Positions 8,635 through 18,098 of a stretch of 64,000 bases of DNA are shown piece after piece. This stretch comes from Devosia pacifica. Lineage in GTDB: Bacteria > Pseudomonadota > Alphaproteobacteria > Rhizobiales > Devosiaceae. A program made the position numbers and the translations under genes. The first letter of the stretch is position 1. Each line of letters begins with the position of its first letter. The notes beneath the pieces were generated by a model. The model was not told the origin of the DNA. It did no database searches and saw nothing but the letters and a program-made list of their open reading frames with translations. The stretch covers positions 434,001 through 498,000 of the forward strand of contig NZ_BMZE01000003.1 in the NCBI RefSeq assembly GCF_014652635.1, read 5' to 3'.

Positions 8635-9555
8635 CTAGAGATCGATCACCCAGTATTGTCCGTTAAGGTTCACGCCGAAGGAGTGGTGCGGCTCTTCGCG
8701 CTCAAGGGTAAACCCTGCTGCTTGATAGACGCGCCGGGCTGACACAAGGCAGTCCTGCGTCCATAGGCGCATGCCTTTCCAACCCGCATTTCGCGCGAAG
8801 TGAACCGCCTCAGCAACCAGCCTCGTGCCAATGCCATGGCCGCGATGTTCGGGCTCGACGTAAAGCATGCGCAACTGCGCCATCCCTTCTTCTTCTGAGG
8901 GGACAACGAAAATCGAGCCAGCGATCTGCCCTGCCCGCTCGGCCACCCAGAGCGCCTTAGGGCTCTTGCACAGCGAGAACTCACCATAGATGCGGGCGAT
9001 CAGAGCCTCGAACTCCTCGTTCCAGCCATACTCGCGATTGTAGAGACGCGCCTGACGCTCGATGAGCGTACCAAGTTCGCCCAGCCGCGGGGCCCGCAAG
9101 CTGACCTGGGTGTCCTCGCTTTTCATCGAAAGCAGGCCTTCTACCGTTTCCATCGCCGTGACGAGGTGCTGCTTCTGCTCCTCAGACAGATCGGCGATCA
9201 TCGCGCCGACAGCGGCGTCGCTCGCGGATTCAAGTTCTTCATAGGCATGCTGTCCGTCGTCCGTCAGCGCGAGGACGTTGCGGCGACGATCACCGACATC
9301 GGGGCGCGTAGCGACGTGTCCTTCCTCGGTCAGTTTCCAGATCAACCGGCTCATCTGCCCGCGATCCATATCGAGAACTGCAGCGATCTCCCCGGCAGTG
9401 CTGGGGCCCGGCCGGCCAAGCTCATGGACGACCCGCGCTTCAGCCAGGCTGAAATGGCTCTTGTGCATGCCCTCCCGCAGCAATCCCAGAATGCGGGTAT
9501 AAAAGCGATTGAACTGCCTGATCCTTGCGACCAGCGCGTGACCATTCTGCGTCAT
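8635..9555 (-). CDS. MarR-family regulator fused to a GNAT acetyltransferase
   Basis: A 306-residue two-domain protein. Residues about 1-145 form a MarR winged helix (ARVVHELGRPGPSTAGEIAAVLDMDRGQMSRLIWKLTEEGHVATRP, with the DRRRNVLALTDDG wing). Residues about 155-306 form a GNAT domain whose acetyl-CoA site shows as MLYVEPEHRGHGIGTRLVAEAV. This fusion is a known bacterial architecture, often an autoregulated sensor whose acetyltransferase substrate is unknown. ATG is preceded by TGGAG. A palindrome covering the likely -10 region (9570-9597) argues for autorepression. Confidence 0.92.
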   Translation of the reverse strand: MTQNGHALVARIRQFNRFYTRILGLLREGMHKSHFSLAEARVVHELGRPGPSTAGEIAAVLDMDRGQMSRLIWKLTEEGHVATRPDVGDRRRNVLALTDDGQHAYEELESASDAAVGAMIADLSEEQKQHLVTAMETVEGLLSMKSEDTQVSLRAPRLGELGTLIERQARLYNREYGWNEEFEALIARIYGEFSLCKSPKALWVAERAGQIAGSIFVVPSEEEGMAQLRMLYVEPEHRGHGIGTRLVAEAVHFARNAGWKGMRLWTQDCLVSARRVYQAAGFTLEREEPHHSFGVNLNGQYWVIDL

Positions 9556-9569
9556 GAATACTCCATCAA

Positions 9570-9610
9570 CAGATTGTTGACTTAATCAACTAATCTGATG
9601 ACAGAGTCAA
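9570..9610 (-). promoter_or_regulatory. Promoter with palindromic operator upstream of the MarR-GNAT gene
   Basis: The reverse strand shows TTGACT (9610-9605) and, 16 to 17 bases on, a GATTAA-like -10. The -10 lies in a nearly perfect inverted repeat, CAGATT-GTTGA-CTTAA-TCAAC-(T)-AATCTG (9570-9597 on the + strand), with one extra base in one arm. Spacing and size fit a MarR-type operator, probably for the gene's own product. Confidence 0.55.
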
Positions 9611-9619
9611 CCATCTAGA

Positions 9620-10966
9620 TCAGGCGTAACGCTGCTTCAGCACCTGATAGACGGCACGGATGCCCTGGTCGGTTCCACCCGCGGAGCGGCCGGGTTTGGC
9701 GTCCGGCGACCATCCATAGATATCAAGATGCACCCAGTTTTCAGGCTTTTCAACGAAGCGTCTGAGGAATAGCGCCGCCGTAACGGAGCCAGCGAAGCCG
9801 CCGGCACCGGCATTGTTGATGTCCGCAACCTTCGACGCCAGCATGGCTTCATAGGGAGTCCACAAGGGCATGTGCCACAGCGGGTCTCCGTGAGGCGTCC
9901 CAGCGGCCATGAGCGCCGCCGCAAGTGTGTCATCGCCAGTATATAGCGGCGGAAGGTCCGGGCCGAGAGCCGCGCGCGCTGCGCCTGTGAGCGTCGCCAT
10001 ATCGATAACGAGCGCCGGGTCTTCTTCACACGCCAATGCCAAGGCATCAGCGAGGATCAACCGGCCTTCAGCATCAGTGTTGCCGATCTCGACCGTGATA
10101 CCCTTACGCGACATCAGGATATCGCTCGGACGGAAGGCATTTGCAGAGATCGCGTTCTCGACCACAGGCAGCAAAACCCGCAGGCGAACGTTCAGTTTTG
10201 CACGGACGATGGCATGGGCGAGCCCGAGGACGTTAGCGGCGCCACCCATATCCTTTTTCATCAGCACCATCCCGGCAGCCGGCTTGATATCAAGCCCCCC
10301 GGTGTCGAAGGTCACGCCCTTTCCGACGAGTGTCACCTTGGGCGCGTCCTCGCTGCCCCAGGTGAGATCGATCAGGCGCGGCGCCTGCCCGGCGGCGCGA
10401 CCCACGGCGTGAATCATCGGGAACCCCGCGCCGACGAGATCGTCGCCGCGCGTCACGCGCACCTGCATATCGTCGCGCGCAGCCTGTGCGCGTGCATATT
10501 CTTCCAGCGCGTCCGGGCCGAGGTCGTTCGCGGGGGTGTTGATGAGGTCACGGGCGATGAACGCAGCCTCGACAAGCCGGTCTACTTCCGCAGCGTCAGC
10601 GTTCTCGGGCAGTTCGAGTTCTGGTGCGTCATCCAACTTGCGATAGCGGGTAAAGCGGTATCCGCCGAGCCGAAACGCCAACGCTGCAAGTGTCGGGTCG
10701 TCGATCTGACCTGCGAGGCGGTAGCGGCCCGGGGCCAATTGGGCCGCGGCGGCCCCCACGATCAGCGGCTGCCGGTCCGCCTCCGCACCGATGCCGAATA
10801 GGTATCCGGCAACATCGCCATCGTCCGCCGGCAAGGCCAACAGGCGTCCGGACTGGCCATTGAAACCGTTCGCTTCGGCCCAGTGGCGATGGCTCTCAGA
10901 CAATTCGGCGCTGGCAAGCCCTCCCTGCGCGACGAGCGTTACAGCACGAGCCGTCAAATCAGTCAT
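9620..10966 (-). CDS. Leucyl aminopeptidase family (M17) protein
   Basis: A 448-residue M17 metallo-aminopeptidase. The carboxy-terminal catalytic domain has both family signatures: GKGVTFDTGGLDIKPAAGM followed by MKKDMGGAA, and NTDAEGRLILADAL, which supply the two-metal ligands and the catalytic Lys/Arg. The amino-terminal domain (about residues 1-150) is divergent, as in the shorter M17 members. The start at 10966 is chosen because AGAGGAGG lies five bases upstream; the frame extends seven codons further. The likely role is cytosolic peptide turnover. It is divergent from tadD. Confidence 0.92.
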   Translation of the reverse strand: MTDLTARAVTLVAQGGLASAELSESHRHWAEANGFNGQSGRLLALPADDGDVAGYLFGIGAEADRQPLIVGAAAAQLAPGRYRLAGQIDDPTLAALAFRLGGYRFTRYRKLDDAPELELPENADAAEVDRLVEAAFIARDLINTPANDLGPDALEEYARAQAARDDMQVRVTRGDDLVGAGFPMIHAVGRAAGQAPRLIDLTWGSEDAPKVTLVGKGVTFDTGGLDIKPAAGMVLMKKDMGGAANVLGLAHAIVRAKLNVRLRVLLPVVENAISANAFRPSDILMSRKGITVEIGNTDAEGRLILADALALACEEDPALVIDMATLTGAARAALGPDLPPLYTGDDTLAAALMAAGTPHGDPLWHMPLWTPYEAMLASKVADINNAGAGGFAGSVTAALFLRRFVEKPENWVHLDIYGWSPDAKPGRSAGGTDQGIRAVYQVLKQRYA

Positions 10967-11032
10967 AAGGACCTCCTCTTTGCTCAAGACCTACCCCGAG
11001 GGGCGGGACAACGGCAATGGCCGACGCATCGC

Positions 11033-11047
11033 TTAACACGACGTTAG
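11033..11047. promoter_or_regulatory. CtrA-like half-site pair upstream of tadD
   Basis: TTAA (11033-11036), seven bases, TTAG (11044-11047) matches the CtrA box TTAA-N7-TTAA at seven of eight positions. A second GTTAAC follows at 11049-11054. It sits 56 bases before the tadD start. Binding is inferred only from the motif. Confidence 0.35.
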
Positions 11048-11102
11048 GGTTAACGATCTATTGTAAAACGCGTCTTTGGGTGCGAATTGACGAGAGACGT
11101 CG

Positions 11103-11858
11103 ATGGTCAGTTTCCTGTTTTCGATGAACCGTTTCCTGGCCGGTGCAGGCGTGGCCCTCATGCTGGCGGGGTGCGCCTCAGCGCCGGTCGATGACCAGAC
11201 CGTCACCGGCTCGACCGCAGGCACACTGTCGGTGTCAGGTCTGGCAGAAAGGTATCGCGACAACCCCAACGATCGCGGTATCACGCTCGCCTATTCCAAG
11301 GCGTTGCGCGACGAGGGTCTGAACGCGCAGGCCGCCAATGTTCTCGAGCGTGGGGTGGCCAGCAATCCGCGTGATACCGTAGTGCGCATCGCCTACGCGA
11401 AGGCGCTGACCGCCGAAGGGCGGTTCTCGCAGGCCCTCAACGTGATCGACGCGGCCATCGACCCGACGCTGCCGAACTGGAACGCACTGTCGGTCAAGGG
11501 CGCGATCCTCGACCAACTCGGCAATCACCAGGCAGCACGGCAAACCTATCGGGAAGCTCTGGTGATTGCGCCCGATCAGGCATCTCTTGAGGCCAATCTC
11601 GGGCTTTCCTACTCATTGACGAACGAGTTGGAGACGGCCGAGGAGCACTTGAGAAAGGCTGCGGCGATGAGTGGGGCCACATCGCAGATCCGCCAGAATC
11701 TCGCTCTCGTTGTCGGCCTGCAGGGCCGGTTTTCGGAGGCCGAGCAGCTTTATGCGCGAGAACTTTCGGCGCAGGAGGTAGAGGCCAACATGGCCTATGT
11801 CCGTGGCCTTCTGAGTGAGAACAACCGCTGGCAGCAAATCGAGAACGGCGCCAGCTGA
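11103..11858 (+). CDS. tadD: TPR lipoprotein TadD of the Flp/Tad pilus system
   Basis: A 251-residue outer-membrane-type lipoprotein: a signal peptide ending in the lipobox LAGC (Cys about residue 23), then several tetratricopeptide repeats (for example LAYSKALRDEGLNAQAANVLERGVASNP and ALSVKGAILDQLGNHQAARQTYREALVIAP). TadD acts as a pilotin or assembly scaffold for the Tad secretin. Its adjacency to tadC-tadB-cpaF supports the assignment over a generic TPR lipoprotein. It is on the opposite strand and converges on tadC with 20 bases between stops. An inner ATG at 11124 is possible but has no ribosome binding site. Confidence 0.86.
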   Translation: MVSFLFSMNRFLAGAGVALMLAGCASAPVDDQTVTGSTAGTLSVSGLAERYRDNPNDRGITLAYSKALRDEGLNAQAANVLERGVASNPRDTVVRIAYAKALTAEGRFSQALNVIDAAIDPTLPNWNALSVKGAILDQLGNHQAARQTYREALVIAPDQASLEANLGLSYSLTNELETAEEHLRKAAAMSGATSQIRQNLALVVGLQGRFSEAEQLYARELSAQEVEANMAYVRGLLSENNRWQQIENGAS

Positions 11859-11878
11859 GGCTGAGCCTGCCGACCCAA

Positions 11879-12877
11879 TCAGCCGCCGGCAAGCATGCCC
11901 GATGAGAATATCTTGATCATCGCCGGCGCCATGATCACGATGAACAGCACCGGCAGGAAGAACAGGATCAGCGGTACGGTGAGCTTTGGCGGAAGAGCCG
12001 AGGCCTTTTTCTCGGCGTCGGTCATCCGGGTTTCGCGGCCCTCTTCCGCCATCACGCGCAGTGCCTGACCGACAGATGTACCATAGCGGTCAGCCTGAAT
12101 CAGCGCCGTCATCACCGAGCGCACCACATCGAGCCCGGTGCGGTTGGCGAGGTTTTCATAGGCGCGCGTCCTGTCCTCGAGAAAAGACAGCTCGGCGGTG
12201 GTCAGCGTCAGCTCTTCGGCCAGCTCCGGGCTTTCTTCCGCCATTTCCTTGGAAACGCGCTTGAAGGCGTGCTCGATCGACATTCCGGACTCTATGCACA
12301 GCAGCATCAGATCGAGGCAATCGGGCCATGCCCGTTTGATGGAGATCTGCCGCTTGGTGATCTTGTTGCGCAAGAGGATCACCGGCAGATAGGTGCCGAT
12401 CAGCCCGATGCCGACCGCGTAGGTGATGTTCATGAACAGCGGTCGGTCGCCGTCGAGGACGAAAATGAAGTACAGTGCCGAGATTACGGCAATACCGATC
12501 GGCGTCACGAAGCGCAGGAACAGATAGGTCGTCAGCGGGCCCTGGCCGCGATAGCCGGCCTGCGTCAGGTGAATGACGGTATGCTCGTTGACGAAGGCCT
12601 TTCGCAGCGAGAAACGCTCGACGACCTTGCGCATATAGGTGCGCGTTTCACGGCCACGGATTGAGCCTCGAGCGCCACTGCCTTCGCTGCCGCGAAGCCG
12701 CGCCAACTCCTCCGCACGCATGCGATCCCGCTCCAGGGCGACGCGACGGATACGGGACTTCATCTCGGACCGGCCGATCAGGCCCATGCCGAAGGTGAAC
12801 ACCACGGCAGCAGCGGAGATCGCAGCAAGGGCGCTGATCAGGAAGTCGCGGTTGACGATTGTCTCGATGAAATCCAT
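11879..12877 (-). CDS. tadC: Tad inner-membrane platform protein TadC
   Basis: A 332-residue type II secretion F-domain protein. One amino-terminal membrane segment (about residues 12-32), two central segments (about 115-165) and one carboxy-terminal segment (PPKLTVPLILFFLPVLFIVIMAPAMIKIF) surround the cytoplasmic T2SSF helical bundle (DLMLLCIESGMSIEHAFKRVSKEM). TadC pairs with TadB to form the platform on which CpaF drives pilus polymerisation. It is the last gene of the cpa/tad operon, ten bases after tadB. Confidence 0.94.
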   Translation of the reverse strand: MDFIETIVNRDFLISALAAISAAAVVFTFGMGLIGRSEMKSRIRRVALERDRMRAEELARLRGSEGSGARGSIRGRETRTYMRKVVERFSLRKAFVNEHTVIHLTQAGYRGQGPLTTYLFLRFVTPIGIAVISALYFIFVLDGDRPLFMNITYAVGIGLIGTYLPVILLRNKITKRQISIKRAWPDCLDLMLLCIESGMSIEHAFKRVSKEMAEESPELAEELTLTTAELSFLEDRTRAYENLANRTGLDVVRSVMTALIQADRYGTSVGQALRVMAEEGRETRMTDAEKKASALPPKLTVPLILFFLPVLFIVIMAPAMIKIFSSGMLAGG

Positions 12878-12887
12878 GGCCGCGGTC

Positions 12888-13862
12888 CTAGAAGTCGAAG
12901 GTGATCATGCGCTTCATCACGAAGATGCCGGTGGCCATCATGATGAATGCCACGCCGAGCCAGAAATAGCCGATGGTGGTGGTAAACAGGGGCTGCAGGT
13001 ATGTGGGCGAGACAATGCTGACAAGGCCCGCCACCGCGAAAGGCAATGAGCCGATGATGCCTGCAGACGCCTTGGCTTCCGAAGACATTGCCTTGACCTT
13101 GGCCTTCATCTTCTTGCGGTTGCGCAGAACGCGCGCGAGATTGCCCAGAGCTTCCGAAAGGTTGCCGCCAGCCTGCTGCTGAACGGTAATCACGACCACG
13201 AAGAAATTGACCTCTGGCAGCGGCACGCGATCGAGGAGGACCTGCACGGACTCGGTCATCGACTGGCCGAAGGCCTGCTGGTCAAGAACACGCTTGAACT
13301 CGGAGCGGACCGGTTCCTTCACTTCCTTGGCCACAAGCCGAATGGAATCATTGAGCGGCATGCCTGACTTGACGCCGCGCACAATGGCTTCAACCGCGTT
13401 GGGAAGCTCATCAAGAAACTTGTCCTGAAACCGGCGCCGTCGTTGCGCCAGATAGATGCGCGGCAGCAAATATCCGCCGGCAACACCGAAGACGGCGGCG
13501 AACATAGCCGGAATCTGCAGCAGGTACAGAATGACAAAAACGATAGCGCCAATGATGATGGCGTTGCGGATATAGTCGCGCGGACGCGTATCCAGCCCAG
13601 CCTGGAAGAGCCGATCTTCGAGCGAGAGTTTGTGGCGTTCCTTGCGCTCCTCGGATTGCGCCTTGAGCGCCTCCTGAACCGACTTGCGGCGCTCGTCGCG
13701 TGTGCGCGAGGCACGCGTTTCACGCCGGTTTGCCTGAATGTCGCCCTGGAAAGCCCTGCGACGCTTTACGGCACGGCTGTCACCCAGCGCAGCCGGAACT
13801 AGAGCGAAGCCGGCTGCGCCAACGCAGACAACCGCGAGTATGGCAAGCAGCATCGGGTTCAT
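12888..13862 (-). CDS. tadB: Tad inner-membrane platform protein TadB
   Basis: A 324-residue T2SSF protein: an amino-terminal membrane segment, a charged stretch rich in Arg (about residues 30-80), two central membrane segments (NAIIIGAIVFVILYLLQIPAMFAAVFGVAGGYLL), the F-domain (FLDELPNAVEAIVRGVKSGMPLNDSIRLVAKE) and two carboxy-terminal segments. It is the partner of TadC in the pilus platform. The order cpaF-tadB-tadC is the standard one, with gaps of 17 and 10 bases. Confidence 0.94.
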   Translation of the reverse strand: MNPMLLAILAVVCVGAAGFALVPAALGDSRAVKRRRAFQGDIQANRRETRASRTRDERRKSVQEALKAQSEERKERHKLSLEDRLFQAGLDTRPRDYIRNAIIIGAIVFVILYLLQIPAMFAAVFGVAGGYLLPRIYLAQRRRRFQDKFLDELPNAVEAIVRGVKSGMPLNDSIRLVAKEVKEPVRSEFKRVLDQQAFGQSMTESVQVLLDRVPLPEVNFFVVVITVQQQAGGNLSEALGNLARVLRNRKKMKAKVKAMSSEAKASAGIIGSLPFAVAGLVSIVSPTYLQPLFTTTIGYFWLGVAFIMMATGIFVMKRMITFDF

Positions 13863-13879
13863 TTTCTGGTGCTCCCCAT

Positions 13880-15355
13880 CTAGCGGCCCACCATCTCGTT
13901 ATGCTCGACATTGGACTGCTCCAGCGCCTCGATAAGGTTTGCCTCTTCGTTGAAGTAGCGCGCACGCTCGTTGAACTGCGGCTTGGTGATGCCAGTCGAG
14001 CGATGTGTACCAAGCAGATTTCCGTTCCCGTCCTCGCCAGTGATGTCATAGAGAAAGACATCCTGGGTAACGATCACGTCGCCTTCCATTCCGAGAACCT
14101 CGGTAATGTGGGTGATGCGGCGAGAGCCATCGCGCAAGCGCGCTGCCTGAACGATGACATCGATCGACGAGACGATCATTTCGCGAATGGTGCGGCTCGG
14201 CAGGGAATAGCCGCCCATTGTGATCATAGATTCAAGACGCGACAGAGCCTCGCGCGGAGAGTTGGCGTGTAGCGTGCCCATCGAGCCGTCGTGACCGGTG
14301 TTCATTGCCTGAAGCAGGTCGAACGCTTCAGGACCACGCACTTCGCCGACGATGATGCGTTCAGGGCGCATACGCAGACAGTTCTTCACGAGGTCGCGCA
14401 TGGTGATCTCGCCTTCGCCCTCGAGATTTGGCGGGCGGGTTTCAAGACGAACCACGTGCGGCTGCTGCAGCTGAAGTTCCGCCGAGTCCTCGCAGGTGAT
14501 GATGCGCTCGTCCTTCTCGATGAAGGCGGTGAGGCAGTTGAGCAGAGTGGTCTTTCCCGAACCGGTACCGCCCGAGATCAGGACGTTGGCGCGCACGCGA
14601 CCGAGAATTCGCAGGACTTCCGCGCCCTCGGAGGAAATGGAGCCGTACTTCACCAGCTGGCCGAGTGTCAGCTTGTCCTTCTTGAACTTACGAATGGTCA
14701 GCGTTGCGCCATCGATAGAGAGTGGTGGCGCGATGACGTTGACGCGGCTGCCATCGGGAAGGCGCGCGTCGCAGATCGGGGACGATTCATCGACGCGGCG
14801 GCCCACCTGGCTGACGATGCGCTGGCACACATTCATCAGGTGCGCATCATCGCGGAACCGAACATTGGTCAGCTTCACGCGGCCATTGACTTCGATGTAG
14901 CAGCGCTGTGAGCCGTTCACCATGATATCGGCGATGTCGTCGCGCGCCAGCAGCGGCTCGAGAGGACCGTAGCCAAGCACGTCGTTGCAGATATCCTCAA
15001 GCAGGTCTTCCTGCTCCGAGATCGACATGACGATGGACTTGAGCGCAATGATTTCCGAGACAATGTCACGGATTTCCTCGCGCGCTGCAACCTGATCCAT
15101 GGTCGCGAGCTGGCTGAGATCGATAGAATCGATCAGTGCATTGAAGATCGCCGACTTGGTGCGAAAGTACTCGTTGTCCCGCTGCGCATCGGCCGGGGTT
15201 CTGACATCCACCACCTCTTCGCGCATCGAGCGCGCACTGGGGGGCTCAGGCGCAGCCTTTTGGACGCGCTGGGTTTCGCGCGCAGGCTGTGCCGGCCGCA
15301 CAGGCTGCGGAGCCGCCTGGGTATTGCCACCGAAACTCGTACGCTTACCAAACAT
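13880..15355 (-). CDS. cpaF: Tad pilus assembly ATPase CpaF/TadA
   Basis: A 491-residue secretion ATPase of the VirB11/CpaF family. A Pro/Gln-rich leader (about residues 10-45) precedes the helical amino-terminal domain. The RecA-like core has Walker [10 protein letters not shown] (262-270), Walker [10 protein letters not shown] (333-341) and the His box [12 protein letters not shown] (354-365). This cytoplasmic hexamer powers Flp pilin polymerisation, and in relatives also retraction. It lies between cpaE and tadB in the operon. Confidence 0.96.
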   Translation of the reverse strand: MFGKRTSFGGNTQAAPQPVRPAQPARETQRVQKAAPEPPSARSMREEVVDVRTPADAQRDNEYFRTKSAIFNALIDSIDLSQLATMDQVAAREEIRDIVSEIIALKSIVMSISEQEDLLEDICNDVLGYGPLEPLLARDDIADIMVNGSQRCYIEVNGRVKLTNVRFRDDAHLMNVCQRIVSQVGRRVDESSPICDARLPDGSRVNVIAPPLSIDGATLTIRKFKKDKLTLGQLVKYGSISSEGAEVLRILGRVRANVLISGGTGSGKTTLLNCLTAFIEKDERIITCEDSAELQLQQPHVVRLETRPPNLEGEGEITMRDLVKNCLRMRPERIIVGEVRGPEAFDLLQAMNTGHDGSMGTLHANSPREALSRLESMITMGGYSLPSRTIREMIVSSIDVIVQAARLRDGSRRITHITEVLGMEGDVIVTQDVFLYDITGEDGNGNLLGTHRSTGITKPQFNERARYFNEEANLIEALEQSNVEHNEMVGR

Positions 15356-15385
15356 GGTTGTCCTATCGTCTCAGAACGCCGGAAC

Positions 15386-16660
15386 TCAGGCGCGCTTCTT
15401 GAACAAAGACGGCAGTTTGCGCAGGCCCGCCCCGCGCGCCGACTGAGCGGGCACCGCGCGTCCGGAGACGTGCATGCCGATGGTGCGGAAGTGCTCGTTG
15501 ATCTTGTTGCTCGCCGAAATCTCGGCGATCATCTGCCCGTTATTGGCAGCGGTGCCGAACAGTGCCGCGTCAAAACCGATCTGGGAAAGCAGCTCGCACT
15601 CGATCGAGCTCGCAAATTCATCGGAACTGATCTCCGGGCGCCTTGGCACACCGACCTTGTTGAGCACCAGTTGCGGTGCGCCTTCTGTCGGACGCAGAGC
15701 CCGCATCGCATCTGCCAGGTTCTTGGCATTGCGAAGGCTGGCGAGATCAGGCTCGGCGACGATAACCACCTCGTCCACCGTTGCCAGCGTATGACGGACC
15801 CAGGCATTCCACGCGTGTGGAATATCGAGCACGACAATCGGCATCGACTTCTGGCTCATCTCAACGATCTGCTCGAACTCGCGCTCTTCGAAGTCGAAGG
15901 TCTGATCGAGAGCGACGGGCGCCGTCAGCAGATTGATGTGATTGGCAGCCTTCGACATCAGCCGGTCGAGCATCGTCTGGTCGATCTTCTGGTTCGCCAA
16001 AACGGCATCTGCCAGACCATGCGGCGGGTCCTGATTGAAGTTGAGACCGGCGGTGCCGAAGGCCAGGTCCATGTCGAGCACCAGGCAATCCTGGCGCAGA
16101 GTCTGGGAAATCGCCCAGGAAACGTTGTGCGCGATCGTCGATGAGCCGGCCCCGCCCTTTGCGGCGACAAACCCGATCGTGCGACCGATGGGCGCTGCAT
16201 TGTCAGACGCGAAGATGTCTGTAATCGACGCCACGACATTCGCGGCAGTGCTCGGCAGAACTATGTATTCAGAGATGCCGGAGCGGATAAGATCGCGATA
16301 CAGCCGCACATCGTTAACGTGTCCGAGCAGGATCACCCGCGTCGAGGCGTCGCAAACCTCTGCAAGTCGCTCGAGAGCATTCGGAATCTCTTCGGGTGCC
16401 GCACTGGTCTCGACGATAATCAGGTTCGGCGTCGGGTTGGACCGGTAGGTTTCGATCGCCCCTTCCAGCCCACCATTGTGTGTCGTGAGCGCAACCTTCG
16501 ACATACGCCGGTCGTGAACGGCGCTTTCGATCAGTTGCGCGGTCTGAGAATGCTCGCAGAACGCCTGGATAGTGATCCGCGGCAGGAGGCGCGCCCCCTG
16601 CGCGACCTCCGACACGGCCTCCGGCGCTACCGGCTCCGACTCTGAATTCATGAAACGCAT
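15386..16660 (-). CDS. cpaE: Pilus assembly localisation protein CpaE/TadZ
   Basis: A 424-residue protein with an atypical receiver-like domain (about residues 28-150, LIIVETSAAPEEIPNALERLA and VILLGHVNDVRLYRDLIRSGISEYIVLP) followed by a ParA/MinD-type ATPase with the deviant Walker A AKGGAGSST (167-175) and VLDMDLAFGTAGLNF. CpaE/TadZ places the Tad machine at the pole or another site. It starts 48 bases after cpaC ends, a gap where cpaD is normally found; no cpaD-like frame exists there. The first ATG has GGGGAG ten bases upstream. Confidence 0.95.
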   Translation of the reverse strand: MRFMNSESEPVAPEAVSEVAQGARLLPRITIQAFCEHSQTAQLIESAVHDRRMSKVALTTHNGGLEGAIETYRSNPTPNLIIVETSAAPEEIPNALERLAEVCDASTRVILLGHVNDVRLYRDLIRSGISEYIVLPSTAANVVASITDIFASDNAAPIGRTIGFVAAKGGAGSSTIAHNVSWAISQTLRQDCLVLDMDLAFGTAGLNFNQDPPHGLADAVLANQKIDQTMLDRLMSKAANHINLLTAPVALDQTFDFEEREFEQIVEMSQKSMPIVVLDIPHAWNAWVRHTLATVDEVVIVAEPDLASLRNAKNLADAMRALRPTEGAPQLVLNKVGVPRRPEISSDEFASSIECELLSQIGFDAALFGTAANNGQMIAEISASNKINEHFRTIGMHVSGRAVPAQSARGAGLRKLPSLFKKRA

Positions 16661-16708
16661 TTACTCAATACTCCCCGCGCCATGCCCTGTCTCAGGTGCT
16701 GACGCCCG

Positions 16709-18097
16709 TTAGTCGAGAACAAACCCCACGGATCCCGAGATCGAACCGCGCATGCCCGAAGTGCCGCCGACCCCGTACATCTTCTCAAGGTGGCCAAGGA
16801 AACTCGCCTCGGCGTCGCCGGCCATATCGGCATAGTCTGTCGGGATCGGCACGTTGCCATTGATCGGTTGCGCAATCATCGGGGTGACGAGCACGACAAG
16901 TTCGGTCTGCTCGGTGACATATTCACGCGAGCGGAACAGGGCCCCAAGTATCGGCACGCTGGCAATGCCCGGCAGTTCATTGATCTCGTGGCGGGACCGC
17001 TCATCAAGCAGGCCAGCGATTGCCAGCGTCTGGCCTGCGCCGAGCTCTACACTGGTCGACAGCTCACGCGTGTTAAGCGAGCGATCAAGCTGCGGCTCGG
17101 AAACCCTGGTTGCGATATCCATGGCGATCAGGCCGTTCGAATTGATCGTCGGCGTGAACTCGAGTTCAACGCCATACTGGCGGAAGTCGACAGTGGCGAT
17201 GCCGTTGTCGTCATATCCGGTGATGTAGGGGATTTCGCCGCCCGCAAGAAAGTTTGCTGGCTGTCCAGACATTGTGGTCAGAACAGGCTCGGCGAGCAGA
17301 TGCAAAGCACCGCGTGTTTCCAGCGCGCGCAGCGAAGCGTCGATCTGAACATTTGCCAGGTCCAGCCCGGCACTGATGCTGTTGTTGGCGGTTGCAACCT
17401 GGTTGTTGAAGCCGAAATTAACCGCCCCGACCTGGAAGCCTCCAGACAGGTTGATGCCGAGCTGCTTTGCCACATCGCGCTTAACTTCGGCCACGGTCAC
17501 CTTCAGCGCGACCTGCTGGCTACCCGTTACCTCGATAAGATTCGCCACATTCTCGGGATCGCCAGCAAACTGGCTGGCGATCAGCATGGCCTTATCACGG
17601 TCGGCGCCGGAGCGAACGGTCCCGGAGAGGACAACGCGCTCGTTGTTGCCGGTAAGCGTGATCGACTCCACCCTGACTGCCGAGCCCGGAATGATGCGCG
17701 CCAATGCGGACTGCAGCGCGCCGCCGATCGGCGATGATCCTTCGATCTGTACGTCGATCACCGAGATCGTGCGACCCGCGGCATCGAGGAAAAAGATGTT
17801 TGTCGAGCCTTCGCTTACACCCTGAATGATTGCCCGCCGCGTGGTGCGCATGATGGTGCCAGCGACATTCGGCTCGGAGACAATCACCTCCGCCACTTCG
17901 GCCGGCAGATCGAGGATCACCGATTTGTTGAGATCGAGCGAAAACTGCTGCGTGGTACCGAAGCCTTGCGCCGTCAGGTGTGCCTGCTGAACCTCAGTCG
18001 CCTTTGCGTGGCCCGCCAGAGGCACGGACAGAAAGAGCGCGCTTACGCCTGCGCGCAGGAGGAGGCTGCCCAGGCTCGTGATGCGGATGTCGAACAT
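16709..18097 (-). CDS. cpaC: Tad outer-membrane secretin CpaC/RcpA
   Basis: A 462-residue secretin. A signal peptide (about residues 1-31, ending GHAKA) leads to the pilus-assembly N domain (LDLNKSVILDLPAEVAEVIVSEPNVAGTIM), a BON-like domain and the secretin core with VALKVTVAEVKRDVAKQLGINL and the carboxy-terminal VELGAGQTLAIAGLLDERSRHEINELPGIASVPILGALFRS. The start at 18097 keeps the signal peptide and lies one base after the cpaB stop; upstream codons in the frame overlap cpaB and are not expected to be used. Confidence 0.95.
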   Translation of the reverse strand: MFDIRITSLGSLLLRAGVSALFLSVPLAGHAKATEVQQAHLTAQGFGTTQQFSLDLNKSVILDLPAEVAEVIVSEPNVAGTIMRTTRRAIIQGVSEGSTNIFFLDAAGRTISVIDVQIEGSSPIGGALQSALARIIPGSAVRVESITLTGNNERVVLSGTVRSGADRDKAMLIASQFAGDPENVANLIEVTGSQQVALKVTVAEVKRDVAKQLGINLSGGFQVGAVNFGFNNQVATANNSISAGLDLANVQIDASLRALETRGALHLLAEPVLTTMSGQPANFLAGGEIPYITGYDDNGIATVDFRQYGVELEFTPTINSNGLIAMDIATRVSEPQLDRSLNTRELSTSVELGAGQTLAIAGLLDERSRHEINELPGIASVPILGALFRSREYVTEQTELVVLVTPMIAQPINGNVPIPTDYADMAGDAEASFLGHLEKMYGVGGTSGMRGSISGSVGFVLD

Positions 18098-18098
18098 G

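Noticed and set aside
16648..16875. A 75-codon reverse frame between cpaC and cpaE considered as a cpaD remnant
   Set aside because: It mostly overlaps the cpaC 3' end in another frame, has no signal peptide or lipobox and shows no CpaD pattern.
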